From Craspedostauros australis (Eukaryota; Bacillariophyta; Bacillariophyceae; Mastogloiales; Achnanthaceae): a stretch of 64,000 nucleotides of DNA. The notes beneath the pieces are model-generated. The model was not told the origin of the DNA, did not search any database, and saw only the letters and a list, made by a program, of their open reading frames with translations. Position numbers and translations under genes: made by a program. How positions within the stretch are numbered: position 1 is the stretch's first letter; every line of letters begins with the position of its first letter. The DNA lies in the NCBI GenBank assembly GCA_026770025.1, contig JAMXDE010000005.1, positions 310,001 to 374,000 of the forward strand, in the 5' to 3' direction. Positions 21,850 to 31,891 of this stretch are shown here, in pieces.

Positions 21850-24800
21850 ATGGGCAGAAACGGGAAGAGACGATCTGGAAGTTTCGGCGTGGAAGGAGAT
21901 GGGCCAAAGTCGCACAAGCAAAAGCACAAGCAGAAGGTAGCCAACGCAAGCTCCAAGTCGAAATCAAAAGCAAAGGCAGCGCCCAAGTCCAAGGGCAGGA
22001 AAAGCCAGGAGCTGAAGCAGTATGGCAACAGGCAACTGTCCGCAACCAACCACACCAATCTCAAAGCTGCTTCGAGTCCACCCAACGCCAAGCCGGGCAA
22101 GTTCGGTGGAAGAAGCAAAGCTGAAGGCAGGGGGAAAGGAAAGCCATTGAGCAACGAGAAGAAAGCACCATCCGGTCGTTCCAGCAAAGCGAAAAGTAGC
22201 GGCGGGGGCATCAACAACGGTGGCGTTGGCAGCGTTTTTGGAAAGATCGTCAAGCGCAAAGGACCCAACCCTGACTCTGGCGATAACTTCTTTGGCTTTC
22301 CCTCCTTGAATCGCCTCCCAAGCCAAAGCAGCATCGGTGGGAGGTACAAGGCCAGGAACAACCGGCACGAGAAGCCCTTCGCTGCAAAGAAGAAGTCATC
22401 GGTCAAGTTTGGCCACCGCCGCAACAGCCCTTTGTCGAAGGCGGCTGCCGCAGCACTTCCGAAGAAGAACAATTCGACCAGGAAGTTCAAGCTCGTCATG
22501 CCGATGGTGACCAGATCATCGGCCTCCGTCGCCTGGATGTCCAAATCATCCAAATCAGCAAAGCGATCATCACGATCAAGGCGGTCATCGTTGTCGTTGT
22601 CGTTATCGTTATCGTTGGACGACTCTGCTGTCCAGGACGTCAAAAACTCGCCAGAATCCAAATCATACTCCCTCTTCCCATCCGATCTTGGCCAGGATCA
22701 TCACGATCTGCCCATCTGCCCCAAAGCCATGGATGCGCTGCATCTCGAGCTGCTGCACTTCGCTGAATACGTCAAGTTATCTGACGACGAAACGAAGGCG
22801 CGCGAGGTGGTCATTGGACACACGGAGCGCTTCTGCCAGGCAATGTGGTCGTCATCCGGCCCACGCCTGTCCGAGCCGGTGGAATGCCGCATCTTCGGCT
22901 CCTTTGCAACGCAAGATGTCTGCACCTTCGAAAGCGACGTCGATATGGCCATATTCGGCGTCGTCCCGCCGGATCATCGCAACCCTGACCCGAACGACAA
23001 CAGCCTTGCACGAGCCATCGCGCAACAGGAGAAGAATCAAGCCAAGGCGAGCGCCGTTATGGATGACACCAACACGCAGAGTTGTGGAGGCGATGCGGAG
23101 AGGCAACCAGAAGCCTCCGCCGACTGTGGCGATCAAGGCAGCGCCAAGCGTCGCAAGCAGGAAAAGGTTCAGAAATGGAAGGCAGCACTTGCCGATCCCG
23201 TTGTGGAACCACCATCCGAATCGTCGGATAAACGCTCTTCAGTTTCCGACGTCATTGATCTATCTGTTGATGACGATCATGATGGTGATGAGCAAGGGAA
23301 AGAGAAGAAGGATGATTGCGATGAACAAGATGATACCGAAACTGGAATTGGCTTCTTTGTCATTGATCGCACCGCCGATGAATCGAAGGATCTCGACGTT
23401 GTAACCAACAGCTCTGACGATGACGGCAAGCCAGAGAATCTGCCAGATGGCGCAGACGATCAGGGCGACGCTTCTGGGGACGGCAGCGAAGGTAAGCAGC
23501 AACAACAAGATGATCAACAAGATGACCAACAACACGAACAACAGGAGGTGATTTCGATCAGTAGCCAAGACACCGCAGATCAGCTGGAGGGGCTGAATGA
23601 GAAGGATCGCATGGCTTCGTTGGAGCAATTTGAATCCGTCGACAATGACGACGACAACGATGATGTCGACCTTCAACAGATCGCAGCGCGCCTTCCAGAC
23701 GCCGACGAGAGCATGCGCAGCGAGGCAGGCCATGGTGGTACTAGCAGGAATGTCAATGCTGATAGCAGCCCAATGGCGTCTGCTGCATCCGCGCGCACTC
23801 CTCCCAGCGGGACGAAGCGCAAACTATCCATCAGCCTGTGCTCCTCAACCACAGCAGATTCTGACGCATCAGCAGTCGATGACGACGACATCGATGAGTC
23901 CGACATCCAGGTCTCCTTCGTCACGAACCCGTCAGCGCTTGGCAGATCGAACGGCGGCAACGATAACAACAGCAAGGCCGCCACTCCCGCTGCTGCAGCA
24001 GTCGTCGGACCAACGGGTGAGACCAGGGTGAAGGTCGTCCGCGCATTGAACGGACTGGGGAGGAAGCTGCGGAAGCTGCCAATGGCCGAGAACCTTCATG
24101 TTCGCAAGCATGCCCGTGTTCCCATCGTCAACATGACCTGCAGCTTGGGATTTGAATGCGATATCGCCATTGGCGGTCACCAGGGTATTGACACGAGTGC
24201 ATACGCCAGCACGCACACGAAGCGATTCAAGAGCTTTGCGCCTGTGGTGCTGCTGCTCAAAATGTTGCTTGCGCAGCATGATCTTGACAAGCCGTTCACC
24301 GGTGGCATGGGAAGCTTTCGCCTTTATGTGCTGGTTGCCTATCATGTAAGTTGGAATCGAATAATACGGCGGCGGGATCTGTGGATGACTCAGTGAGGCG
24401 ATGGCGTCAAACACAACATGCCCATGTATTAGTAGCCAAGAGGCAGGGTACTGATGCCGATATCGGTACTGGCGGACACAACTCATGCGTGTCGCCCATC
24501 AAAACAGAAAGGGATGGGACTCAGGGGAATTGAAGATTGAAGGAGGGGCAGTCTGTGTCGGTGCGCACAAGCAGGTGCATGTGCATACTCGAGACTCTGC
24601 GCATATGATGGACCGATTTTATGCGAACGTCTTGCTCGTACTAATGAGAATGGGATTTCGTTGCCATGGACGACACGCTCTGTGTTGGATATTGCCTCGT
24701 TTCTGTTTCCACAGCTGGAGCGCCATCTGGCGCATGGAGGGAAGGACCGTCCAGGGGACGTGCTCCTCAGTTTCTTGTTCCGCTACAGCAATTCTGTGCA

Positions 24801-25236
24801 CCATGCCAACATGCCTCGGGCAGCTTCCAGCAGGCTCGACCGCATGAAGATCTTCAAGACGAAGGACGGCATTTCTGGAGACATGAGCGGATGCTTCAAG
24901 ATCGAAAACTGCGTGCTGGTCTTTCGGGCGTGCTTCGATGCGCTCTGCAGGGTGCTGAAGCCAAGCCGGGGCAATTCCGGGAATGGCAAGTCCATACTAC
25001 AGTACATCATTGACAATGCCAAGCTCGAGGACCGACGCCGTTTGTGCGGATCGAAAGCGGCGAGGCTGACGCGGTCTATGATTTCTTGCGATCACGTGTT
25101 CCGCAACATCATCCCGCAGTCACTGTGTGGACCACCGGAAGCAAGCGGCAACAGGATGATCCCGCTGTTCAGCTTCGGTCAGAACCACCGACAGCTGATT
25201 GATCCGCATGCAAGTCCAAGATTTCGACGTCGTTGA
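21850..25236 (+). CDS. TRF4/5-like non-canonical poly(A) polymerase / nucleotidyltransferase, two exons
   Basis: Exons 21850-24345 and 24715-25236 give 1005 residues. The intron 24346-24714 starts GTAAGT and ends TTTCCACAG, phase 0, and the join YH|LERHL continues the domain. The first 240 residues are Lys/Ser-rich and basic, probably nuclear or RNA-binding. The catalytic core has IFGSFATQDVCTFESDVDMAI (G350, S351, D363, D365) and a third Asp at 771 (GFECDIAIGG). The PAP-associated domain follows (FKSFAPVVLLLKMLLAQHDL, LLSFLFRYSNS). About 360 acidic, low-complexity residues (about 375-735) sit between the second and third catalytic Asp, where TRF4-type enzymes have only several tens. The family adds short A or U tails to RNAs for surveillance. 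All three metal ligands are present, so activity is plausible. Confidence 0.85.
24346..24714 (+). other. Intron of the nucleotidyltransferase gene
   Basis: 369 bases, GTAAGT donor, pyrimidine-rich CAG acceptor, phase 0. Confidence 0.85.
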
Positions 25237-25533
25237 ATGCCGAAAGACAACGCGGGCAGTGAGCGCGCAGGTCGGCAGGCAGGTAGACCCACTCAAGGAT
25301 TACGCTTGCGTTAGCGTCAACACGTTGATCCCAGACAATGCCAATGGAGGACAGTTGCCTCGAAGTCTCTGAGAAATGTAATGTGGCTCTCTATTGATTC
25401 CGCCAATAACCTTGGCAGATGTATGAGTATCAGTATGACTCGTACTCTTGTATGGTATGGTCTCTGGTTGTTCGCCGTTTGACTCATCCTATTTGCGATG
25501 AATCTTGAGAGAGAGAGAAAGTAATGCTGCCCC
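25237..25533. other. Intergenic region between convergent genes
   Basis: Nothing recognised. Confidence 0.5.
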
Positions 25534-28500
25534 TCACCACGATCTCCACATGGAGACAGGCTTGCAGTTGGACAAAGATGGATTCGACATGCCGCGCGTT
25601 TGCTTTTGGATGCGACTCTGTTGATGGCGGTGGATGGAAATGTTCGCCCCGGTGAACATGCCTGCTCCCGCAAGCGCTCCTCCTCCTGCAGCGGCTGCCA
25701 GTGCTTCCGTTGATATGACGCCGGCGGCAGCAATCTCTGCGGCTGTCAAGGCTTCCGCGATTCCCAGGATTGCCAAAGGCATGCAAACAGAGAGGGTGAC
25801 ACCTGCCGCACCCGCGGCTGCCATGGCGGCCATCTGTGAGCCATTGAGCGATCCCGGCAAGCAGGGAAGTATGTTCCACTCGCTGTGGTCACAGTTGTCG
25901 CCGCTGCCGTTGCCGCTGTCGTCACCGTCATCATCCTCAAAGGTGTCGTGATGCGAGACACTTCGAGTGGATAGTCCGCCATCGTTGCTGCAGACCAAGA
26001 CCCTGCCGTTGCTCGTGCAGACGAACTCCATGGCGCCTCCTCCGGATTCTCGCAACTCCCAAAACGACCAAGGGCCAATCTGGCGTGTCGTCGTCAGTTT
26101 CCCCGATTGGGTGGCGCCCAAGTAGGTGCCGTGCTGTGCGGATTGTAAAGTCACCGTGCTGACGGGTCTTGCGTCTGTGACGTTCGTCTCGTCATCTGGA
26201 CATTCGACCGCGCTGATCGTCCATTGCTCCCATGATTTGAAGTTCTTCGTCGATTTGACGTTGCCACGAGAGTCGCTCGCCAGCTGCAGGCGCGTTTGCT
26301 GGCACGATAGGTAGTACGTGTGGCAGTGGCCTGGTTTGATGTCCCACTTGCAACTTTCGTCGTGCTCTGCAAATTCGTCCCTCGGCAATGTGGAGAGCAC
26401 CAGCCGTTTCCCGAATGCTGCCATGCCATGGGAATCCTTTTGTGATGCCACCGACGAAGATGACGCTGTAGTAGTCGATGATGACGAAGATGAGGACAAC
26501 GATGGTTCCATGGTTTGGGGCGACACTGGGAATGATTCATCGTGTTCATCTCGTCCCAAGTCGTGGCCGTCGTCGTTGTCTTCGTGGCATCTCGCAGACA
26601 GGTCTGCATCGACAAGCTCTTCATCACCATGCCGTTGACTCTGATCGTTGCTTTCGTCGTCGCCATTGGTCTTTGTTGCACTTTTTGATTGCAACGATGG
26701 CATGATTGTTGGCGCGAACGACGGCTGCATTGGCGATTTCGTGACCGTGGCATCGGCAACCATCGTGCCGCCGCTTTGCCGTTTCGTTGGAGTTGGTGAC
26801 ATGGAGAAGGATTTCTTGTTTGGCTGTTGCTGGACCTTACCCTTTGATGGGGATTGCCGGAGGAGAGAGGAGAAGATGGATTGGCGCTGTATGGACAGCA
26901 ACCGACCATGCGACACCGATTCGATCAGCACGCCATCGTTGTCGTGCGTCGGCTGCACGATCCAACGCTGGCATGCGTTGTTCGACGCATTGCAGAAGTC
27001 TGTTGTGTAGACGTGCCCATCGGGATCGCATGTCAGATACTTGTCGTGGTGCGTCCACGATGTGATCATGTACTGCGGGCCGTTCGCCGTCGGTTCATCG
27101 TCTTCATCCATGCTTCCCGAAGTCTGGAGGAGGGCAGCGCCGCTGCGCGCTTGTGCGAATGGAAGCGGAATGAATCTGAAGATCTGCCACCCATCAGGCT
27201 TGTGTTGCTGCGATCGATGATGGTGCTGTCCTCGCGCCGATTTGAAGAAGCTGTTCCTCGCAGGTTGGTGACGATCATCATGGCTGGTGGGGATGTGCAG
27301 TCCTCCCAATGGATCGCACTGAATGCGGCATCCCAGGTGGGTGTGCGAGATGGAGCAGAGCTCGCCGGAGAGCCACTCAAGCTGCCACCAGTGGTCGTCT
27401 TCGGGGTCCACATCTTCGTGTTCCACGGTGGAGAGCATGGGGACGAGGTTGTCGACTCCGCTGCTGGGCAAGCGCGCCGCGTTCTCATCATTCGTCCTGC
27501 CGGTGTCATTTTCAGTGCCGTTCGTGGAAGCCTCATCTTTGTTGTCAGTTGGGTCATTGCTCGTGTTCGTGTTCGCATCCCTGGCTTCTTCTCTGGTGCC
27601 AGGCGTTTCCAGCTCCTCGTTTTTGGCAAGACTGGTGTTGTTCGAACGGTGGAAACTGGTCACATCGTGCAGCTTGTTCCAGAGGTCCTTCTGGAGGCGT
27701 TGCTGTTGTTGGAGGAGTTGCTCGTCGACGTTGGATACCCGCAGCCTCCGACCCCCATGTGCAGGCGCCGAGAAGACAACCTGACCCGATGGGTCGAATT
27801 CCATGTCCCAATGATGATACCCCCCTGTTTCAAGCTCCCTCCATTTGTCTTCGGAGAGCGAAGTGCTGTCCTCGCCTGCTCCATCCAGCTGCGCTTCGCG
27901 TTGATCGTCTTGGATTGTTGCCTTTTGCTTTGATTTTGGAGATAGCAACGATGACGAAAACCATGACAAAGCAGCCGATGCCGCATCACTGTTGCTGTTG
28001 TTATTGTTGTTGTTGGTATGTTGTGACCGGTGGCATGGCTTGATGACTTGTACCGAACCATCCGGGAACGACACGAGGACGAAGCCATGCTGCACAGATT
28101 GCAGCATCACACGCCTTTGCGTGATGCCTCCGCTGGCTTGGTTTGTTGACATGCCGGAGGCGGGACGTCGCGAAGCGCTGCCTGCGAATGGAGGAGACTT
28201 GAAGGGTGTGGCGGACGTCGAATCCAACAGGGGCATTCGAATTGGGGAGGGAACGGATCCCAGAGGCGACCCCATGGACTGATTGGATCGATGCGACAGC
28301 GCCTTGTGCTTTGGTGAAGCGGATAGGTATCGGGATGACCCTGAGCGTCCCGTCGGTGACATGTAGGAGTCTGACAAGGTCTGACGTTTCAGCGGCGATC
28401 TCAACATGACTGGGTCCGGTATCGTCGTCGCTGATTGTGCTCTGGAGGGTAGGGCACGGTTCGGCGATGTGAATTCTGCAGGATGCGGCGTGCCTCCTCC

Positions 28501-28812
28501 CGCGACGTTGCTGAATGGCGGGCGATGTGATTGCTGCCGCTCGGTCGGAGTCGCAGGCGAACTGGTGGAGGCACTTTGACTTGTTGCGTCTCTCGCTCCT
28601 GCTTTCAGAAACTTGGAGGATCGTTCCACAGAAGATGCCGTCTCCACCGTCAAGATGTACCATTCCTCCCAAGCCATGCGGTTCTTCGTCCAGAAGAGCT
28701 CCCCCGTGCGGTTGCATGACAAGCGGAGAGGCGGCTGCCCGGCTTCGCTCCTGCTGGTGTCCTGGAAGGTCAGGTGGCACCTGGGCGTTTCAAAGCACGA
28801 AAAGCGGTCCAT
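25534..28812 (-). CDS. Large fascin-like (beta-trefoil) protein with hydrophobic Ala/Gly-rich C terminus
   Basis: 1092 residues from the ATG at 28812. At least four segments repeat a fascin/beta-trefoil pattern of 'displays sequence - G - x - aromatic W - I - x - P/V-E': LFWTKNRMAWEEWYILTVE near 50, YLTCDPDGHVYTTDF near 620, LQLASDSRGNVKSTKNF then WEQWTISAVE near 860, and GTYLGATQSGKLTTTRQIG then FWEL near 910. Such domains bind actin or ligands. Long Ser/Asp-rich linkers separate them. Near the C terminus, about 60 residues of Ala/Gly-rich hydrophobic sequence (MAAMAAAGAAGVTLSVCMPL and on) could form a membrane hairpin, followed by a basic tail. Overall function unknown; the trefoil assignment is by pattern only. 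Confidence 0.65.
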   Translation of the reverse strand: MDRFSCFETPRCHLTFQDTSRSEAGQPPLRLSCNRTGELFWTKNRMAWEEWYILTVETASSVERSSKFLKAGARDATSQSASTSSPATPTERQQSHRPPFSNVAGGGTPHPAEFTSPNRALPSRAQSATTIPDPVMLRSPLKRQTLSDSYMSPTGRSGSSRYLSASPKHKALSHRSNQSMGSPLGSVPSPIRMPLLDSTSATPFKSPPFAGSASRRPASGMSTNQASGGITQRRVMLQSVQHGFVLVSFPDGSVQVIKPCHRSQHTNNNNNNSNSDAASAALSWFSSSLLSPKSKQKATIQDDQREAQLDGAGEDSTSLSEDKWRELETGGYHHWDMEFDPSGQVVFSAPAHGGRRLRVSNVDEQLLQQQQRLQKDLWNKLHDVTSFHRSNNTSLAKNEELETPGTREEARDANTNTSNDPTDNKDEASTNGTENDTGRTNDENAARLPSSGVDNLVPMLSTVEHEDVDPEDDHWWQLEWLSGELCSISHTHLGCRIQCDPLGGLHIPTSHDDRHQPARNSFFKSARGQHHHRSQQHKPDGWQIFRFIPLPFAQARSGAALLQTSGSMDEDDEPTANGPQYMITSWTHHDKYLTCDPDGHVYTTDFCNASNNACQRWIVQPTHDNDGVLIESVSHGRLLSIQRQSIFSSLLRQSPSKGKVQQQPNKKSFSMSPTPTKRQSGGTMVADATVTKSPMQPSFAPTIMPSLQSKSATKTNGDDESNDQSQRHGDEELVDADLSARCHEDNDDGHDLGRDEHDESFPVSPQTMEPSLSSSSSSSTTTASSSSVASQKDSHGMAAFGKRLVLSTLPRDEFAEHDESCKWDIKPGHCHTYYLSCQQTRLQLASDSRGNVKSTKNFKSWEQWTISAVECPDDETNVTDARPVSTVTLQSAQHGTYLGATQSGKLTTTRQIGPWSFWELRESGGGAMEFVCTSNGRVLVCSNDGGLSTRSVSHHDTFEDDDGDDSGNGSGDNCDHSEWNILPCLPGSLNGSQMAAMAAAGAAGVTLSVCMPLAILGIAEALTAAEIAAAGVISTEALAAAAGGGALAGAGMFTGANISIHRHQQSRIQKQTRGMSNPSLSNCKPVSMWRSW

Positions 28813-30117
28813 GCTCCTGCTGCTTCTTGTTGAATGCACGGAATGTTTGGAGGAGCGTGACGTTCACGATGAAGAGGGTCGTCTCTCTGTTTGTGATGAT
28901 GACCAGCACCGCTCGCTTGGGTTGGATCGAGTTGGGTCGAGTTGAGCTGGGTTGGGTCGAGTTGGGTCGAAGGTGAACAACTTGGCGCCACACCTGTGCT
29001 TGAAGATGTGTGTCTGTCTTCGTTGTGGTCTTCGTTGTTGTCCTCTTTTCTCACGTGTCGACGATGGCTTCGTCCACATCAAGTGACAGAAAGTTCCTCT
29101 TGCCTACAACTACGAGATCGACGCGTCAAGCGAGGATGTGGAGACGATGCATTTGAAACAGAGATTGGACAGAGAGAGTGTTGTTGATGTTGTTGTTCTT
29201 GATGTTGTCCATGGGCGGTTGATGCTGTTCGTGTCGTTCTTGGTGACACAAGTGTGTTCATCACCACGCGGTTCTTTTCGATGTGTGCCTCTTGGATGTT
29301 TTGGCGGCAGATCGGTTCCGTTTGGCGAAGATAAACGGACCAGTGATGAATGCAAACATGTTGGACCATTCACTTAACTTTCAAGGACACGCGAAGAACC
29401 TATTTGGTGGAATTATATATGGACTTGAATATGATCGCATGAGTCAAACGATCCTCATTGGCTTGATGCGTGACTTAAGTTCGGTTAAATCAAGGCTTAA
29501 TACACACATCAACAACTCCAACCGATCACGAAACCGCGAACAACGAGAAAGCAATTGCCTTCATCCATTCTCACTGGTGCGAATGTCGTTGGAATGGTAA
29601 TGCATTGGGCGTGATTCGATGTCGTTGACATCTTTTCCATTCATTTGGAAAGCTCATAAACAGTCTGTCCCAGTACGTTTGTGTTTGTCTTGTATTTGTT
29701 GATATTAAGTTTATATTGCCTCAGATCCCAACAAACGGTTGAAGGTTGGTCCGAAACGGGACTTACAATGAGGACTATTATAGTCTCAAATCGGACAATG
29801 GACAGGCGTGACATGTGCTATCCGAACACAGCTCGTGCGTAGGTCTTTGTGAAATCACTATCAAATTCACGCCATTTCAAGGAGAAACACTACGACATAT
29901 TTAGCTTATGTTAGACAACTTAGTATTGCAAAGGTTTAATGATGGCTGGAGATCGGCAGAAAAGATACGGAAACACATCACGATGATCACCGTCCCACGC
30001 GCAGCTCAGTACTCTCAACAACGAGGCGACGCAACGAGACGGCGCAACGATCTACACCAAGAAATCACAACACGACCATTGATTTGGCAACACAAGTCTT
30101 GTGATTGGAGGTCCATC
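28813..30117. other. Divergent intergenic region, about 1.3 kb
   Basis: It holds the five-copy 10-bp repeat at 28921-28970, then AT-richer sequence (29370-29900) without protein-like frames. No RNA gene is recognised. Confidence 0.45.
28921..28970. repeat. Five tandem copies of a 10-bp unit (GTTGGGTCGA)
   Basis: Exact 10-bp register: copies 2, 4 and 5 are identical, 1 and 3 carry changes. It lies 109 bases upstream of the minus-strand ATG at 28812. Confidence 0.9.
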
Positions 30118-31803
30118 ATGCGAACAACGACATTCATCAAGTCGACATTCACATTTGCTTCGACCTTGCTTGGACGACAGTGCGTGGTTCGTCCCCAACC
30201 TTCAACGTGTTCGGCTTGTACAACATCGCCTATTGGCAGTTCAAGGCAAACCAGCACGCAGCGCAGCATGTCTTCATCGTCGTCGTCTACGGTCGATGCA
30301 TCGCGGGTGAGTTCAACGTGGAATTCGTGAGATGGCACGGCATTCAGGGATGTGTGCATTCCTGCTGAGAATTGGACGAGAGTTAGTCACCTTTCTATCA
30401 ATCTCACACGCATCAACTTCACACGCATCGACTTGCTGTCTCCCCCTCATGATCATCTTTCCATCACTTGCCATTCGCTCAGGTCGGATTGGACTACCCG
30501 CAACTCGTGGTGTTCGACCTTGACGCTTGTCTGTGGGATCAAGAAATGTATGAGATGTCGGCCTTGCCAGGGAAGACCACGACAGGCGATTTGAATGGTG
30601 CGTGTCCGTGAAACAATCAAGGAGTATGGCATCATGAGATGGTCGACTTACGTGGCCAGTGGTGCTTTGCATTGCATTGCATCATGTTGTATTGCACTGT
30701 TGTAAATGACGATGCGTCGCTTGCTTCGTGTTCATCAATGTCACATGCTTGCTTTGCCAAGTGGCGTACATACTCAAAGATGATATTATCATGGCTCTTA
30801 CCAATGCGCGCTTTGTCGAAAACTGCTGCTCGTCCGTGCTCGTCGCAGGCAAGGGAGAAGGAGTCACCGGCGCGTATTCAGGGCACGACAAGATATCGCT
30901 GCACCAAGGATCGCTGGCCGCGTTGCAGGAGCATGCTGAGAACAAGTATCCCGGGATGAAGGTTTGCTTCGCGAGCTCTGCCGATACGCCTTTTGCAGAG
31001 AAGGTGGGGAGGGCGACCTTGAAGTTGCTGGAAGTCGTTCCTGGCATGACGGTTTGGGATTTGGTGATGCGAGATTGGGATGGCCAGGATGTCAATCAGA
31101 TCGGACGGCAGCCTCCATTGAGCAGGTAGGTCGAGAGTACAATTCGAGCCGCGTGTGTGGATCGAGTTGAAACATGTTAACAGGCCTGGACCAATCGTTC
31201 CGTGAATTGCTGACACCTCTTCTTTGTCTCATTCTGGATCCTGATCGTCTGGCTGTTCATTTCATTTCAATTGTTTGCTTCGGCACAGCAACAAGGCCGC
31301 AACTCACTTTCCAAGGATTCGGGAAATCACACAAATCCCCTACGACAAGATGCTCTTCTTTGACGATTGGTACGTCCAGCAATGCATGTTTGGATGTGAC
31401 ATTGACGATGTGTGTGTGAGGAAGCTGCCTTATCCTCAAAGAAAGATAGTCGGTTGGCATTCCGACTGAATGAGTGGTTGGAATGGTGTGGGCATGATGG
31501 GCGTACATGACGCCGACCGCAGTAGGAGATATGTTGTTTGTTTCGCGATGTCGAAGGCAGTTGTGGGTGACGCTCACCCATTCATTTCCTCTGCCTGCGC
31601 ATGTGATGGATTGCTTACGATCGTCGCCTCCTCAACTTCCTTGTCGATGCAACAGCAATTGGGGTGATCATTGCGGCATGGTCGCACGTGGATGCAAGGA
31701 GGAGTCGAGCGGCAAATCTGTCGTCACTCATCGCACGCCAGCTGGCTTGAAGGAGGCGGACTGGAGGAAGGGACTGGAGCTGTACAAGGCGGCTCAGGAG
31801 TAG
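30118..31803 (+). CDS. MDP-1-type HAD phosphatase, five exons
   Basis: Exons 30118-30306, 30483-30597, 30849-31125, 31289-31369 and 31656-31803; every junction is GT-AG and every phase matches (0, 1, 2, 2), giving 269 residues. The core begins VGLDYPQLVVFDLDACLWD, the HAD motif I of magnesium-dependent phosphatase 1 (nucleophile D75, acid D77). Motif II is in VCFASSADTPFAEKV, and motif IV is KMLFFDDC followed by NWGDHCGMVARG. The family acts on protein phosphotyrosine or small sugar phosphates. The usual Thr after DxDx is Cys here (C79). Exon 1 encodes MRTTTFIKSTFTFASTLLGR, a presequence-like leader, with a second Met (MSSSSSS) near residue 50 that could give a cytosolic form. It ends tail to tail with the LarA-like gene, 88 bases apart. 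Confidence 0.88.
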
Positions 31804-31891
31804 CTAGAGTAGAACGCTTGTTTAATGCCCAACTGGCTTCTTGGCTTTGCTATCTTACCACACAATCCTGCCGAGTGGTCTTGAAGTTGCA

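Noticed and set aside
26854-27933. 359-codon plus-strand frame
   Set aside because: Antisense of the fascin-like gene.
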